Assembly: GCA_934149515.1 (NCBI GenBank)
Contig: CAKPFD010000006.1
Coordinates: 1-64,000, forward strand
Length of the DNA: 64,000 nucleotides
Direction of reading: 5' to 3'
From: an uncultured Bacilli bacterium
Lineage (GTDB): Bacteria > Bacillota_I > Bacilli_A > RF39 > UBA660
In this document: positions 42,993 through 52,507 of the stretch, one piece after another
How the letters are laid out: each line of letters starts with the position of its first letter
Numbering within the stretch: the stretch's first letter is position 1
Program-made: the position numbers and the translations under genes
The notes under the pieces: generated by a model
What the model was told of the DNA's origin: nothing
Seen by the model: only the letters and a program-made list of their open reading frames with translations
Databases searched by the model: none

Positions 42993-44296
42993 AAAGGCAT
43001 TTTCATATTCCCATTTTGCATTTGTTTCATCATTTTTTTCATCTGTTCAAACTGGTTTAATAATTGATTTACCTCCTGAACAGATAACCCACAGCCTTTA
43101 GCTATTCTTGTTTTTCTTGATGCTTTAATAATCGCAGGGTTTTGTCTTTCTTCCACTGTCATCGACAAGATGATCGCTTCAATATGTGCCATTTGTTTAG
43201 GTGGGATTTTAACATTTGTTAAACCCATTTTTTTTGCCCCTGGAATTAGTTTTAATAAATTTTCAAGAGGTCCTAACTTTTTCATCTGTTTTAATGTTGA
43301 TAGAAAGTCTTCCAAATCAAACTTTCCTTCTTGCATTCTCTTTGCTGTTTTTTCAGCTTCTTTTTCATCAATAGCAGCTTGTGCTTGTTCCACTAATGAA
43401 ACAATATCACCCATTCCTAAAATTCTACCAGCCATTCGTTCTGGATCAAAAGTATCAATTCCATCCATCTTTTCACTAGTACCAATAAATTTAATTGGAA
43501 CATTAGTCAAATGACGAACAGATAAAGCAACACCACCTCTCGTATCACCATCTAATTTTGTTAAAACAACACCAGTTAATGGTAATCTATCATGAAAACC
43601 TTGAATGACATGAATTGCATCTTGACCCATCATAGCATCAATAACTAATAAAGTTTCAAGCGGATGAACAGTCTTTTCAATATTTTCTAATTCTTCCATT
43701 AATGGTTCATCAATTTGCAAACGTCCGGCCGTATCAATTAATACATAATCATATTGATGTTCTTTCGCATAAGCAATGGCATGTTCACTAATAGAAACAG
43801 GATCTTCTTTTCCTTCACTATAAACTTCAATATTTAGTTGTTTTCCCAACTGTTGTAATTGAGAAATCGCAGCAGGGCGATAAACATCACAAGCAACCAA
43901 CAATGGTTTTTTATGATATTTTTTTCGTAAATAATTAGCAAGTTTTGCAATCGTTGTTGTTTTACCAGATCCTTGCAATCCAACTAACATTAATACACAA
44001 GGAGCACCATCAAGTGCTAATGGAACTTGTTCGCCACCCAATAAAGAAACCAATTCATCTTTTACAATTTTAACAAATAAATCTCCTGGTTTAATACTTT
44101 TTTGAACTTCTTCCCCTAAAGCTTTCTGTTGCACATTAGCGGTAAATTCCTTAACAACCTTATAATTAACATCTGCTTCCAATAAAGCAAGACGAATTTC
44201 CTTCATCATATCAGAAATATTATCTTCTGTTATTTTTCCATAACCTTTCATTTTATGGATAGCATTTTGTAATCTATCTCCTAAGTTTTCAAACAT
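42989..44296 (-). CDS. ffh: Signal recognition particle protein Ffh (SRP54)
   Basis: 435 residues: N domain (LGDRLQNAIHKMKG), G domain with GLQGSGKTTT, DVYRPAAI, DTAGR, TKLDGDTRGG, and the methionine-rich M domain (GMGDIVSLVEQAQ ... MAHIEAI ... MKKMMKQM). Ffh binds the signal peptide and 4.5S RNA and docks with FtsY. The usual YlxM-Ffh pairing is broken here: ylxM is with ftsY, and a terminator separates ffh from the genes upstream. Confidence 0.96.
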   Translation of the reverse strand: MFENLGDRLQNAIHKMKGYGKITEDNISDMMKEIRLALLEADVNYKVVKEFTANVQQKALGEEVQKSIKPGDLFVKIVKDELVSLLGGEQVPLALDGAPCVLMLVGLQGSGKTTTIAKLANYLRKKYHKKPLLVACDVYRPAAISQLQQLGKQLNIEVYSEGKEDPVSISEHAIAYAKEHQYDYVLIDTAGRLQIDEPLMEELENIEKTVHPLETLLVIDAMMGQDAIHVIQGFHDRLPLTGVVLTKLDGDTRGGVALSVRHLTNVPIKFIGTSEKMDGIDTFDPERMAGRILGMGDIVSLVEQAQAAIDEKEAEKTAKRMQEGKFDLEDFLSTLKQMKKLGPLENLLKLIPGAKKMGLTNVKIPPKQMAHIEAIILSMTVEERQNPAIIKASRKTRIAKGCGLSVQEVNQLLNQFEQMKKMMKQMQNGNMKMPF

Positions 44297-44344
44297 TTTA
44301 TCACCTTTTCTATATATCTATTATAACGAACAACCAAAGAAAAA

Positions 44345-44369
44345 AAAAGAATTTTTACGGTATTCTTTT
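44345..44369 (-). terminator. Terminator upstream of ffh
   Basis: AAAAGAAT (44345-44352) and ATTCTTTT (44362-44369) form an 8-bp stem with a T-run on the minus strand, ending the transcript of the 44368 gene. A TATAAT sits just downstream at about 44320 and could drive ffh. Confidence 0.6.
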
Positions 44370-45117
44370 ATTTTGATGTTGGTATTTCTAAATTTTCCAC
44401 TTTACCATAATCATAAAAGGTAAGTTGAATCTGACAAGTAACTGGTTGTTTATAAACAAAACTAGCATAAGGACTAATATCATAAATGATGGATGCAACA
44501 TCTTGATTTGAATCTACTTCTACCTCAATTTGATTAGGTGTATCAGCAATGTCAATCACTTCTCCATCTAAGATTTTTGTAAGTGTTGGTGTACTGATTT
44601 GATAATGATAAATCGTATTAGCTTCACTATAGACCGTTTTTGAAATAAGCGTTGCTTGATTAAGGATAGATTGCATATATTTATAAATAGATAAATTAGC
44701 AAATAAATAAGGTTGTGTTGCCACTTGATATTTTCCTTGTTCTACCTCTTGTATGACAATACTACCATATAAAAAGTAATGAATTAATTGCTGATTATCA
44801 CGAACAATCAAATCCGTCCTGGAAGAATTAGTCTTCCCTTCAAAAAGTTTTTCTTGACCATTCCATACTTCTTTTCGTGAAAAATAATAATTTCCCTGTT
44901 TAATTTTATCTAATTTATATTGAACAGAAACATTTTTAGAAGTGGTTGTTGCAGCATCTGTTTGTTTTTTAGAAACATTAGAACGTAAACTTACAATTAA
45001 TAAAGCAAAGAAAATAGCATATGCACCTAAAAACAAAATAGATCGACTCTGTTGATTGTGAAATAAACTCTTTATAACTTTTAATATAGATCTCTTTTTT
45101 GGTTCTTCTTTTTTCAT
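44368..45117 (-). CDS. Hypothetical membrane-anchored protein
   Basis: 249 residues: a basic N-terminus, one helix (ILFLGAYAIFFALLIVSL) and an extracellular beta-rich domain of about 190 residues. No lipobox or motif seen. It follows fmt closely (7-base gap) and precedes a terminator. Function unknown. Confidence 0.55.
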   Translation of the reverse strand: MKKEEPKKRSILKVIKSLFHNQQSRSILFLGAYAIFFALLIVSLRSNVSKKQTDAATTTSKNVSVQYKLDKIKQGNYYFSRKEVWNGQEKLFEGKTNSSRTDLIVRDNQQLIHYFLYGSIVIQEVEQGKYQVATQPYLFANLSIYKYMQSILNQATLISKTVYSEANTIYHYQISTPTLTKILDGEVIDIADTPNQIEVEVDSNQDVASIIYDISPYASFVYKQPVTCQIQLTFYDYGKVENLEIPTSK

Positions 45118-45124
45118 ATTCCAC

Positions 45125-46069
45125 CTATTTTAATACTTTTCCTAATAAGTCCTCTTTGTTAACACCATTTAAAAAATCTTTTACCAAGCATCTTTTCTTT
45201 CCAGCCAAAGCAATTTCTGTTAAAATAATCTCACCTTGATCTGCTACGACACAAATTCCATCTTTTTCAAAACCAACAATTGTACCAGCTTCTGTTTGAA
45301 AGTAATTACGATGACCGATTCTTACATCATATACTTTCATAATCGTACCATCTAATGTTGTATACGCACATGGAACAGGATATAGTCCTCTTACTAAGCG
45401 ATCAATTTCCTCTTTAGAACGATGAAAATTAATTTTTTCTTCTTCTCTTGTAATATTATAACCATACGTTACTTCATCAACATTTTGTGGTATAGCTTTT
45501 ATAGTTTGAGAAAACACATCAGGCAAAGTAGATAGTAACAATTCTTTCCCCATTTCACTCAAACGATGCTGTAAACTCTCTAGTGTATCAGAAGAAGTAA
45601 TCGTCGTTTTAGCTTGTGTTAAAATATCTCCAGCATCCATCTTTTCACTCATATACATAATGGTAATACCAGTTTCTTGATAACCATCTATAATGGCATG
45701 ATGAATAGGTGCTCCCCCTCTTAGTTTTGGTAAAAGAGAAGCATGAACATTAATACAACCATATCTTGGATATTCTAAAAGCTCTTTTGGAAGTATTTGT
45801 CCATAAGCACAAGTAACAATCATATCTGGTTTTAAATCTAAAATAGCTTGATAACTATCTTTTATATTGGTTGGTTGAAAAATAGGTATATTAAAAAATG
45901 CACTACAAGCTTTCACTGGTGTTGGTGTTAAAATTTGTTTTCTTCCAATTTTTTTATCCGGCTGACTAACCACTAAAATAACATGATACTTCTCAATTAA
46001 TCCTTTTAATATTGGAACTGCAAATGAAGGCGTTCCCATAAATACAATTTTTTTCTCTTGATGATTCAT
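45125..46069 (-). CDS. fmt: Methionyl-tRNA formyltransferase
   Basis: 314 residues. It formylates Met-tRNAi for translation start. IVFMGTPSFAVPIL opens the Rossmann domain; SLLPKLRGGAPIHHAIIDG is the catalytic Asn/His/Asp region and the C-terminal OB-type domain has LVRGLYPVP. The start has GGAGGTAAAAG upstream. It lies between an unknown gene and the 249-residue membrane protein gene. No def or priA beside it, as is common elsewhere. Confidence 0.95.
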   Translation of the reverse strand: MNHQEKKIVFMGTPSFAVPILKGLIEKYHVILVVSQPDKKIGRKQILTPTPVKACSAFFNIPIFQPTNIKDSYQAILDLKPDMIVTCAYGQILPKELLEYPRYGCINVHASLLPKLRGGAPIHHAIIDGYQETGITIMYMSEKMDAGDILTQAKTTITSSDTLESLQHRLSEMGKELLLSTLPDVFSQTIKAIPQNVDEVTYGYNITREEEKINFHRSKEEIDRLVRGLYPVPCAYTTLDGTIMKVYDVRIGHRNYFQTEAGTIVGFEKDGICVVADQGEIILTEIALAGKKRCLVKDFLNGVNKEDLLGKVLK

Positions 46070-46072
46070 CTT

Positions 46073-47278
46073 TTACCTCCCAAAATATTGTAACAAAATA
46101 AGTAATGTCATTCCAAGACTAATATTCAACAATCCAAACAAAGCAACAATAGAAGCATAACCATAACTAAAAGAAAAACGATATGGTAATATTTCTTCTT
46201 GCTCTTCTTCTACAATTTTTATTGATTGCTTTGGTACAATAAGTTTTACTTTCTTTTCCTTTTTCTTAATAAAAACATAATCAGGTAAGGCTGCAATTGT
46301 AAAGTCTTGGTTTGAAATCAATTGATAACAACGAATAACAGAATAACGACTATCAATAATTCTAGCAATAGAAATAGATAAAGCTTCTTTTTCTGATAAA
46401 GTATAAATTTCATCGATTTCTTTTAAATGATTCTTTTTTAATGAACTTCTTTTAATCATAGCAATACAAGGTGTTAAATTAGAAGCATCTGCCATATCCC
46501 ATTGGCGTTGAAAAGCAGCTAAAACTTGTTGTTTTTCTCTAGGACTACAATGAATATGATCACAAATCTTCTCTAAGTTTTCAAAACACAACTCTTTATC
46601 CTTCAAATAATAAGCATCTTGGTAATATCCTTTTTTTTGATAGTATTTACTACTAGAACTAAGCATTGCTAAATAAGAAGGACAAGAAATAGCTGCATAA
46701 TAACTAAGTGCCGGAGAATCTGTTAATGGAATATAAGATTTATTTTCTAAAGATTCATCTGGTATAAAATCTTGATATTGATGGTTTGAAAAAATATAAT
46801 CTATCTTTTTCATATCCATAATAGGTGGTTGTAAGTAAGAAGGATGAATTCCTTTTTCTTGCAATTGTTCTTTTATTGAAGAAGGAAAGCTATAAAAGAA
46901 ATAACCATTAACAATATAATTCTCATAAATATAGTGTAATATTTGTTTTTTATTTTCAGTACTTGTATCATTTTCTAAACCTAGTTGATAACAAACATGT
47001 TTTCCTAATAATTCATGCAAATAAATGACAAATTCCTGTAAAGAAGTTGTAGAAAATACTTTTCTTTTAATATCAGAAACTGCCTCTAGTAAAAAATCAT
47101 CACTAGGAATAATCAGATCATATTTGATAAAAAAGTCAATCAAAGTAACCATTACGTATTGATTATACGCATATTTTTGTTCTTTTGTAGAAATATTTGA
47201 GACTTGATAGAATGTATGTTTATTTTCTAGTACTTGATGTAAAAGTTGTTTTAATTCTGGTAGTTGAAAAATATCCAC
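46073..47278 (-). CDS. Hypothetical protein with C-terminal membrane segment
   Basis: 401 residues, soluble and helical for about 360 residues, then a hydrophobic segment (IVALFGLLNISLGMTLLILLQYF). I recognise no domain. It starts with GTG after AAGGTGGTGAG. It is headed by its own promoter and followed 3 bases later by fmt. Function unknown. Confidence 0.55.
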   Translation of the reverse strand: MDIFQLPELKQLLHQVLENKHTFYQVSNISTKEQKYAYNQYVMVTLIDFFIKYDLIIPSDDFLLEAVSDIKRKVFSTTSLQEFVIYLHELLGKHVCYQLGLENDTSTENKKQILHYIYENYIVNGYFFYSFPSSIKEQLQEKGIHPSYLQPPIMDMKKIDYIFSNHQYQDFIPDESLENKSYIPLTDSPALSYYAAISCPSYLAMLSSSSKYYQKKGYYQDAYYLKDKELCFENLEKICDHIHCSPREKQQVLAAFQRQWDMADASNLTPCIAMIKRSSLKKNHLKEIDEIYTLSEKEALSISIARIIDSRYSVIRCYQLISNQDFTIAALPDYVFIKKKEKKVKLIVPKQSIKIVEEEQEEILPYRFSFSYGYASIVALFGLLNISLGMTLLILLQYFGR

Positions 47279-47304
47279 TCCATCTCACCACCTTACTTTT
47301 CTTC

Positions 47305-47333
47305 ATTATAGCAAAAAAAAAGAGCAATGACAA
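47305..47333 (-). promoter_or_regulatory. Promoter nested inside a terminator hairpin
   Basis: On the minus strand TTGTCA and TATAAT are exactly 17 bases apart. The -35 element lies mostly in the loop of the terminator hairpin that ends the herA transcript. It drives the 46073-fmt-44368 operon. Confidence 0.65.
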
Positions 47334-47341
47334 ACTCTTTT
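47318..47341 (-). terminator. Terminator after the HerA-like gene
   Basis: AAAAGAG (47318-47324) and CTCTTTT (47335-47341) form the stem, with a T9 run on the minus strand. The region 47342-47426 holds nothing else convincing. Confidence 0.65.
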
Positions 47342-47426
47342 CTTCTAGCAACAATAAACTTTTAAACAAACCCAATCTTCATACATTATCTCTATTAAAG
47401 AACAGTCTTCATTTTCTTAGATAAGA

Positions 47427-49289
47427 TTATAATAATGTTGGCGTTTGCTCCTGATTAAAACTGAAATTTGGCATTGTTGCTGGTGCTGGTGGTGTTGTTT
47501 GTGTATTTGGCATAACAGTTGGTTGTTCGGTGGTATTTCCATTCCATTTTGTAACCACATCACAGTTACCACTACTAGGTTCTGGTGATGGCATTTCTAA
47601 TCGTATAATCAATGGGATTTTAAATGCTCTACCAAACGCAAGACAAGTACCAGATTGTAAGCTTTTTTGTTTTTCCACAATTTCTACAGAAATATTTGGT
47701 ACCATCTTTTTAATATAATCAACATCTGTTGGATGGTTAATTTTAAAGATTAAAAAGTTTGAACATTGAGAAATAACAGTATCAGATAATTCCACAGGTC
47801 GTTGAGAAATAAGTCCTAATAACAATCCATATTTTCTACCCTCTTTGGCAATTCTTTCAAAAATATTATAACCAAATAAGAATCTATCTGTATCATTTTG
47901 AATATAACGATGTGCTTCTTCTACAAAAATATGGAAAGGAATACTTGCCTTTTGTTTTAAACTTTTTGTAAATTCAAATAATAAACGTGAATAAATTTTT
48001 GTAATAGATTTAGCAAGTTCATCATCAATATCATCTAAGTTGATATTAACAATCTGATACTTAATTCCCCTTTGAACAAATAAAGATGACAAATAATTAT
48101 CTAAAGAAATATATTGCCCAGTTGGAGATTGAAAATATTTTGCATTATCAGAAGTAATTAAAGAATGTAAACGCACTTTTAAAGTAATGGCATCGCCGTA
48201 AGTATTTTCATTTCGCAACCAACCTTCACTAATCAAAGTAAAATTCAACGCTTTTTCCAAGTCTTCTAACGTATAAAAACAATCTTTTTTAGGTTCATAT
48301 CGATCATATTCTTCATGAATAAAACTAGATACATATTCTGTCAATAAAACACTTTCTGAAAATTGACCATGGGAATCAATCAAAAAACATTCTCTAAATT
48401 TGCGTGTATATCCAATTCCTTGTACTGGTGATTCTAATTGAAATTCATCTGTAGAACAACTAGCTAAAATAGAAAATATTTCATCTCGTTTATTAGGTGC
48501 TGTTTGATTGGTATAAAGAATCGTCATAATCGCTTTAGCAATCAAATGATTTTTATACTTTTTAACAGCATCTCCTGTTTCTGAAAACATTCTAGCTAAT
48601 TTAATCATTCTCTCAATAATTGGTAATTGAGAATGTGTATTAACTTGCAATAATAATGCTAAATCAACTTCATTTAATAGATGAATTGGCAATTTTAACA
48701 ACTCATTTCCATCCATTTCATTTGTTGTAATAAAACGATAATGATAATTCGGATCGATTTGATTTAAATCTTTAAAAGCATGATAATATTCTCCAGAAGA
48801 ATCAAATAACAAAAAATTAGCTCGATAAGGAAATAACTGTTTATCCAAAAACATATTTTGAATAATTCTAGAAACTCCACAAGATTTACCACTGCCACTA
48901 TTACCAAAAATAGCAAAATGATTACTAAAAAATGAACCAACATCAAAATAAACCTTTGTATCATTATAAAATGGACTCATTCCCATTAAGACGTAACCCG
49001 GTTGATGTTGTCCAACAATCATTGGAATTTCATTTTGTTCAATCACACGAATACTAGCACTCATCATTGGTTTTCTAAGAACACCACCAACTAATCTTCC
49101 ATTGACAATCTCTCCTAAAAAACGAACCTTCAAAACACCATCTTTTATATCATCTACTTCTGCCAACACTTTTTTATCAGGATCTTCAAAAACAAGATGT
49201 AAATTCATAAAGTTATAACTTTCTAAGGCAGTAGTTGCTAATTTTACCTCTGCGCTTTGATCACTCATACAAATAATTTTTTCAAACAT
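47427..49289 (-). CDS. HerA-like (DUF87) hexameric ATPase
   Basis: 620 residues. An N-terminal beta-barrel of HAS type (about 1-100), Walker A GNSGSGKS at 129-136, LLFDSSGEY, Walker B HIFVEEAHRY and ISQRPVELSD, in the order of HerA/FtsK-type ATPases. HerA usually acts with NurA nuclease in DNA end processing or in phage defence with other effectors. No nurA or effector gene is present. The C-terminal about 50 residues are Pro/Thr/Gln-rich and probably disordered. Its ATG overlaps ylxM, so it is cotranscribed with the SRP genes. The role is open. Confidence 0.88.
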   Translation of the reverse strand: MFEKIICMSDQSAEVKLATTALESYNFMNLHLVFEDPDKKVLAEVDDIKDGVLKVRFLGEIVNGRLVGGVLRKPMMSASIRVIEQNEIPMIVGQHQPGYVLMGMSPFYNDTKVYFDVGSFFSNHFAIFGNSGSGKSCGVSRIIQNMFLDKQLFPYRANFLLFDSSGEYYHAFKDLNQIDPNYHYRFITTNEMDGNELLKLPIHLLNEVDLALLLQVNTHSQLPIIERMIKLARMFSETGDAVKKYKNHLIAKAIMTILYTNQTAPNKRDEIFSILASCSTDEFQLESPVQGIGYTRKFRECFLIDSHGQFSESVLLTEYVSSFIHEEYDRYEPKKDCFYTLEDLEKALNFTLISEGWLRNENTYGDAITLKVRLHSLITSDNAKYFQSPTGQYISLDNYLSSLFVQRGIKYQIVNINLDDIDDELAKSITKIYSRLLFEFTKSLKQKASIPFHIFVEEAHRYIQNDTDRFLFGYNIFERIAKEGRKYGLLLGLISQRPVELSDTVISQCSNFLIFKINHPTDVDYIKKMVPNISVEIVEKQKSLQSGTCLAFGRAFKIPLIIRLEMPSPEPSSGNCDVVTKWNGNTTEQPTVMPNTQTTPPAPATMPNFSFNQEQTPTLL

Positions 49290-49603
49290 TATTCTTCTCC
49301 TATTTCTTCATCTAATATTTTTTGAATTTTTTCTTTAATAACATCATTATCTATTTGCTGTAGCAACTGTTCTAATTTTTTCATCTTCCTAGCAACATGC
49401 AAAATGGCTTCATAATGTTCTAATTTAGAAACAGCCATTTTAATTTGCTTATGAACAGCATTCCTACTGACATTTGCTTGCTGTGCAATTTCTGCTAATG
49501 ATAAATTTAAAAAATAATAATCTTGAAAATAACGTTGTTGCTGTTCTGTTAACAATTTACCATATAAATCAAATAAAACCGTATAATAAACAACTTCTTC
49601 CAT
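49289..49603 (-). CDS. ylxM: YlxM/p13-like (UPF0122) DNA-binding protein
   Basis: 104 residues. Sigma-70-region-4-like helix-turn-helix: LTEQQQRYFQDYYFLNLSLAEIA and NVSRNAVHKQIKMA, followed by a helical tail. In Bacilli YlxM is encoded with Ffh or FtsY and stimulates SRP function in streptococci. Here it lies downstream of ftsY and a small membrane protein, with herA overlapping its end by one base. Confidence 0.88.
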   Translation of the reverse strand: MEEVVYYTVLFDLYGKLLTEQQQRYFQDYYFLNLSLAEIAQQANVSRNAVHKQIKMAVSKLEHYEAILHVARKMKKLEQLLQQIDNDVIKEKIQKILDEEIGEE

Positions 49604-49900
49604 TTACATCACCAACTTTAAAATATAAAGAATCAAAATAAAAATTCCAATGCCTAAATAAAGAAGTGTCACGTTTTTTCGTTTGAAAACAAAAATATTA
49701 TTTATACCCATAACAATAAGTGTCACTCCTAAAAGAAGTTGAAAATAAGATAATAATTGAAATTGAAAAAGTGTAACAACACCCAAAACAAGAAGTGCTA
49801 TTGTTAAAAGAAATTGTAACCAAAGGAATAATGTAAGAAAGGAAAATCCTCCTTTCTTTTGGTTAATTGATACCTGCTTTACCTGCTTTTTATTCTTCAT
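49604..49900 (-). CDS. Small membrane protein between ftsY and ylxM
   Basis: 98 residues with about three hydrophobic segments and a basic N-terminus. The ATG at 49898-49900 has GGAGG six bases upstream, overlapping the ftsY end by 11 bases. Its stop adjoins the ylxM start. The unknown family is held within the SRP operon, which suggests a link to membrane insertion but nothing direct. Confidence 0.6.
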   Translation of the reverse strand: MKNKKQVKQVSINQKKGGFSFLTLFLWLQFLLTIALLVLGVVTLFQFQLLSYFQLLLGVTLIVMGINNIFVFKRKNVTLLYLGIGIFILILYILKLVM

Positions 49901-50897
49901 TTTCATCCTCCAAAAATCCTTTAAATAATCCATAAATATATTTTTCAATATCAAATTCTTGCAAATCTTCTGCACGTTCTCCAAAACCAACAAACTTTAC
50001 AGGTACATGAACACTTTCTTTAATAGCAAGAACAATACCACCCTTTGCTGTTCCATCAAGTTTTGTTAACACAATGCCAGTTAGTGGTGTTATTTCTTTA
50101 AAAGCTTTCGCTTGAGCAATACCATTTTGACCAGTTGATGCATCAATCACAAGTAATGTTTCATGTGGTGCCCCTGGTAAAATCTTACCAATAACACGAT
50201 TCATTTTTTCTAACTCTCTCATCAAATAATCTTTATTCTGTAAACGACCTGCTGTATCAATCAAAATAATATCAACATTTTCCTCTAATCCTTTTTCAAT
50301 TCCTTCATAAATGACACTAGAAGGATCTGCTCCTTCTTCTTTTCCATAGAAAGAAACACCAACTTTTTCACTCCATTGATGAAGTTGTTCACAAGCACCA
50401 GCTCTAAATGTATCTCCTGCAATTAACAAAACTTTTTTGCCCATTTTTTTATATTTAAAAGCTAATTTAGCAATTGTCGTTGTCTTCCCAACGCCATTCA
50501 CACCAACAAATAAATACACAGATGGTCCATTTTCATTTACAGCAAGACGACAAGATAGAACTTCCCCATGAACATAAATCACAAATAACTCATCAATAAT
50601 ATATTCTTTTAATTCCTTAGGATCTTCTATTTTTTCTTCTTTTACTCTAACACGCAATTTATCCATAAAATCCATGACTGTAGCAACACCAATATCCGCC
50701 ATAATTAAAATCTCTTCTAACTCTTCAAAATAAGCTTCATCGATCTTATGATGACGTTTCGTTAAATCAGTTAAAAAAGAAGAAAACTGCTTTCTACTTT
50801 TCTGCAAGCCTTTTTCATAAATTTCAATACTCTCTTTTTCCGTTTGTTCTTGTTCTTTTCCTTTAAATTTTGATTTTAATTTATCTAAAAATCCCAT
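49890..50897 (-). CDS. ftsY: SRP receptor FtsY
   Basis: 335 residues. A short charged N-terminus (KSKFKGKEQEQTEKES) in place of the long acidic A domain of E. coli, then NG domain: GVNGVGKTTTIAK, AGDTFRAGA, DTAGRLQN, TKLDGTAKGG, GFGERAEDL. FtsY brings the ribosome-SRP complex to SecYEG. First gene of the operon ftsY-small membrane protein-ylxM-herA. Confidence 0.96.
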   Translation of the reverse strand: MGFLDKLKSKFKGKEQEQTEKESIEIYEKGLQKSRKQFSSFLTDLTKRHHKIDEAYFEELEEILIMADIGVATVMDFMDKLRVRVKEEKIEDPKELKEYIIDELFVIYVHGEVLSCRLAVNENGPSVYLFVGVNGVGKTTTIAKLAFKYKKMGKKVLLIAGDTFRAGACEQLHQWSEKVGVSFYGKEEGADPSSVIYEGIEKGLEENVDIILIDTAGRLQNKDYLMRELEKMNRVIGKILPGAPHETLLVIDASTGQNGIAQAKAFKEITPLTGIVLTKLDGTAKGGIVLAIKESVHVPVKFVGFGERAEDLQEFDIEKYIYGLFKGFLEDENEE

Positions 50898-50951
50898 AAT
50901 ATTATCACCATTTATAGTGTATCATAGATAGATTGCTTTTTCCAAGGAAAA

Positions 50952-50981
50952 CAAAAGGAAAAAGCGCTAATAAACGCTTTT
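50952..50981 (-). terminator. Terminator of the ABC importer operon
   Basis: AAAAGCG and CGCTTTT arms at 50960-50966 and 50975-50981 form the hairpin; a TTTTTCC run follows on the minus strand. It overlaps the permease stop. Confidence 0.65.
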
Positions 50982-51768
50982 AATAAAATCTTTTTTCGAA
51001 TAAACAAACAAGATAATAGAAAGAAAATGACAAAGTACCTAAAATAAAAATAGCAGCAATAACTAAATTGATATTAAATACTTGTGTTCCATACATAATA
51101 AGATATCCTAAACCTTTTTTAGAAACCAATAACTCTCCCATAATAACACCAATGAAAACCATACTGATATTAATTTTTAAATGATTGATAATATTTTTAA
51201 TATTAGATGGCAAGACCACTTTAAAAAAGATTTCTCTTTTACTAGCATGAAAACTTTCTAAAAGTAAAATATAACTCTTATCCGTCTTTTTAAAATCATG
51301 ATAAATATTGATAATACATACAAAAAGAGAGATCAATAAAGCCATAAAAATAATAGAATTTATATCTGCTCCAACCCAAATAATAATAAGTGGTCCAAGT
51401 GCAACTTTTGGTAATGAATTTAAAACAGTTAAATAAGGATCTAGTACTTTAGCTAAAAATGGATGCCACCATAATAAAATAGAAATTAAAAATCCTAATG
51501 CCGAAACAAAGACAAAGCTAATAATCGTTTCATATAAAGTAACGGCAACATGTAAAAATAAATGATAGTTTTTTACTAAAGAATAAAATGTTTTGATAAC
51601 TAAACTAGGACTAGAAGCTAAAAATGTATTGATAAGATGAAAAGAAGCTGCTACTTCCCATAAACATAAGAAGAAACAAAGAAGAAAAACTTGCCAAAAA
51701 AGGATCCATCTTTTACGCCTTTTTTTCTTTTTTAAATATGCTAAATGCTCTTTACTATATGTGGACAT
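50980..51768 (-). CDS. ABC transporter permease, SsuC/TauC type
   Basis: 262 residues, about six membrane helices; the family EAA loop is near ESFHASKREIFFKVVLPSNIKNI. It is the membrane part of a nitrate/sulfonate/taurine/pyrimidine-type importer with the ATPase upstream (overlap 14 bases) and the binding protein. The substrate is not readable. Confidence 0.88.
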   Translation of the reverse strand: MSTYSKEHLAYLKKKKRRKRWILFWQVFLLCFFLCLWEVAASFHLINTFLASSPSLVIKTFYSLVKNYHLFLHVAVTLYETIISFVFVSALGFLISILLWWHPFLAKVLDPYLTVLNSLPKVALGPLIIIWVGADINSIIFMALLISLFVCIINIYHDFKKTDKSYILLLESFHASKREIFFKVVLPSNIKNIINHLKINISMVFIGVIMGELLVSKKGLGYLIMYGTQVFNINLVIAAIFILGTLSFSFYYLVCLFEKRFY

Positions 51769-52507
51769 CTAAATCCCTCCAAATCTTATCATAATACACA
51801 TTAAACTGACTATTCTTTCGATTTTCCATTGGTGTAGATGAGATTGGAAATTCAATAGAGTAAATTTTTTTAATCGTACAAGGTCTTTTCGTTAAAACAA
51901 CAACTTCATCCGATAAACTAACCGCTTCTCCTAAATCATGAGTTACCATCAAAACAGTCTTACCAGATTGCTTAATCATTTTATATACATCTTCTGCTAA
52001 CGCTAACCTAGTCATGGCATCAAGTGCAGAAAATGGTTCATCTAAAAGTAAGATATCAGGGCGAATAGCTAACGTACGAATCAACGCAGCCCTTTGTCGC
52101 ATTCCACCTGATAAACTATCTGGATACTTATCCATAAACTCTCCTAAACCATACATTTTAAGTAAAGAAATAACATAATTTTTATTTTCTTCTGTCACTT
52201 CATGATATAATTCTAAACCAAGTAAACAATTATCTAAGATCGTTCGCCATGGAAATAAACTATCGTTTTGTAACATATACCCAATACGAATATTTGGATC
52301 AGCAAAAGAAATGCTACCAGAAGATGCTTGCTCTAAAGAAGCTAAAATAGATAGTAATGTACTTTTGCCGCAACCAGATGGTCCAACAATAGAGATAAAT
52401 TTTCCCTTTTCTACAGTAAAAGAAATATCATCAATTGCTTTTATTTCTAAAGTGTTATCTTGATAGTTTTTTTGAAGATGTGATATAGATACAATATTTT
52501 TTATCAT
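51755..52507 (-). CDS. ABC transporter ATPase, SsuB/TauB type
   Basis: 250 residues. Walker A GPSGCGKST, Q-loop MLQNDSLFPWRT, signature LSGGMRQRAAL, Walker B ILLLDEPFSALD and switch His in VTHDLGEAVSLSDE. It energises the permease; its ATG overlaps the stop of the binding-protein gene (ATGA). Confidence 0.92.
   Translation of the reverse strand: MIKNIVSISHLQKNYQDNTLEIKAIDDISFTVEKGKFISIVGPSGCGKSTLLSILASLEQASSGSISFADPNIRIGYMLQNDSLFPWRTILDNCLLGLELYHEVTEENKNYVISLLKMYGLGEFMDKYPDSLSGGMRQRAALIRTLAIRPDILLLDEPFSALDAMTRLALAEDVYKMIKQSGKTVLMVTHDLGEAVSLSDEVVVLTKRPCTIKKIYSIEFPISSTPMENRKNSQFNVYYDKIWRDLDVHI

Noticed and set aside
47342..47426. A tiny Cys-containing frame (MYEDWVCLKVYCC) after the HerA-like gene
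   Set aside because: Only 13 codons with a poor ribosome site; probably chance.
47427..49289. HerA-NurA or HerA-effector defence system
   Set aside because: No nuclease or effector gene lies beside it; the neighbours are SRP genes.
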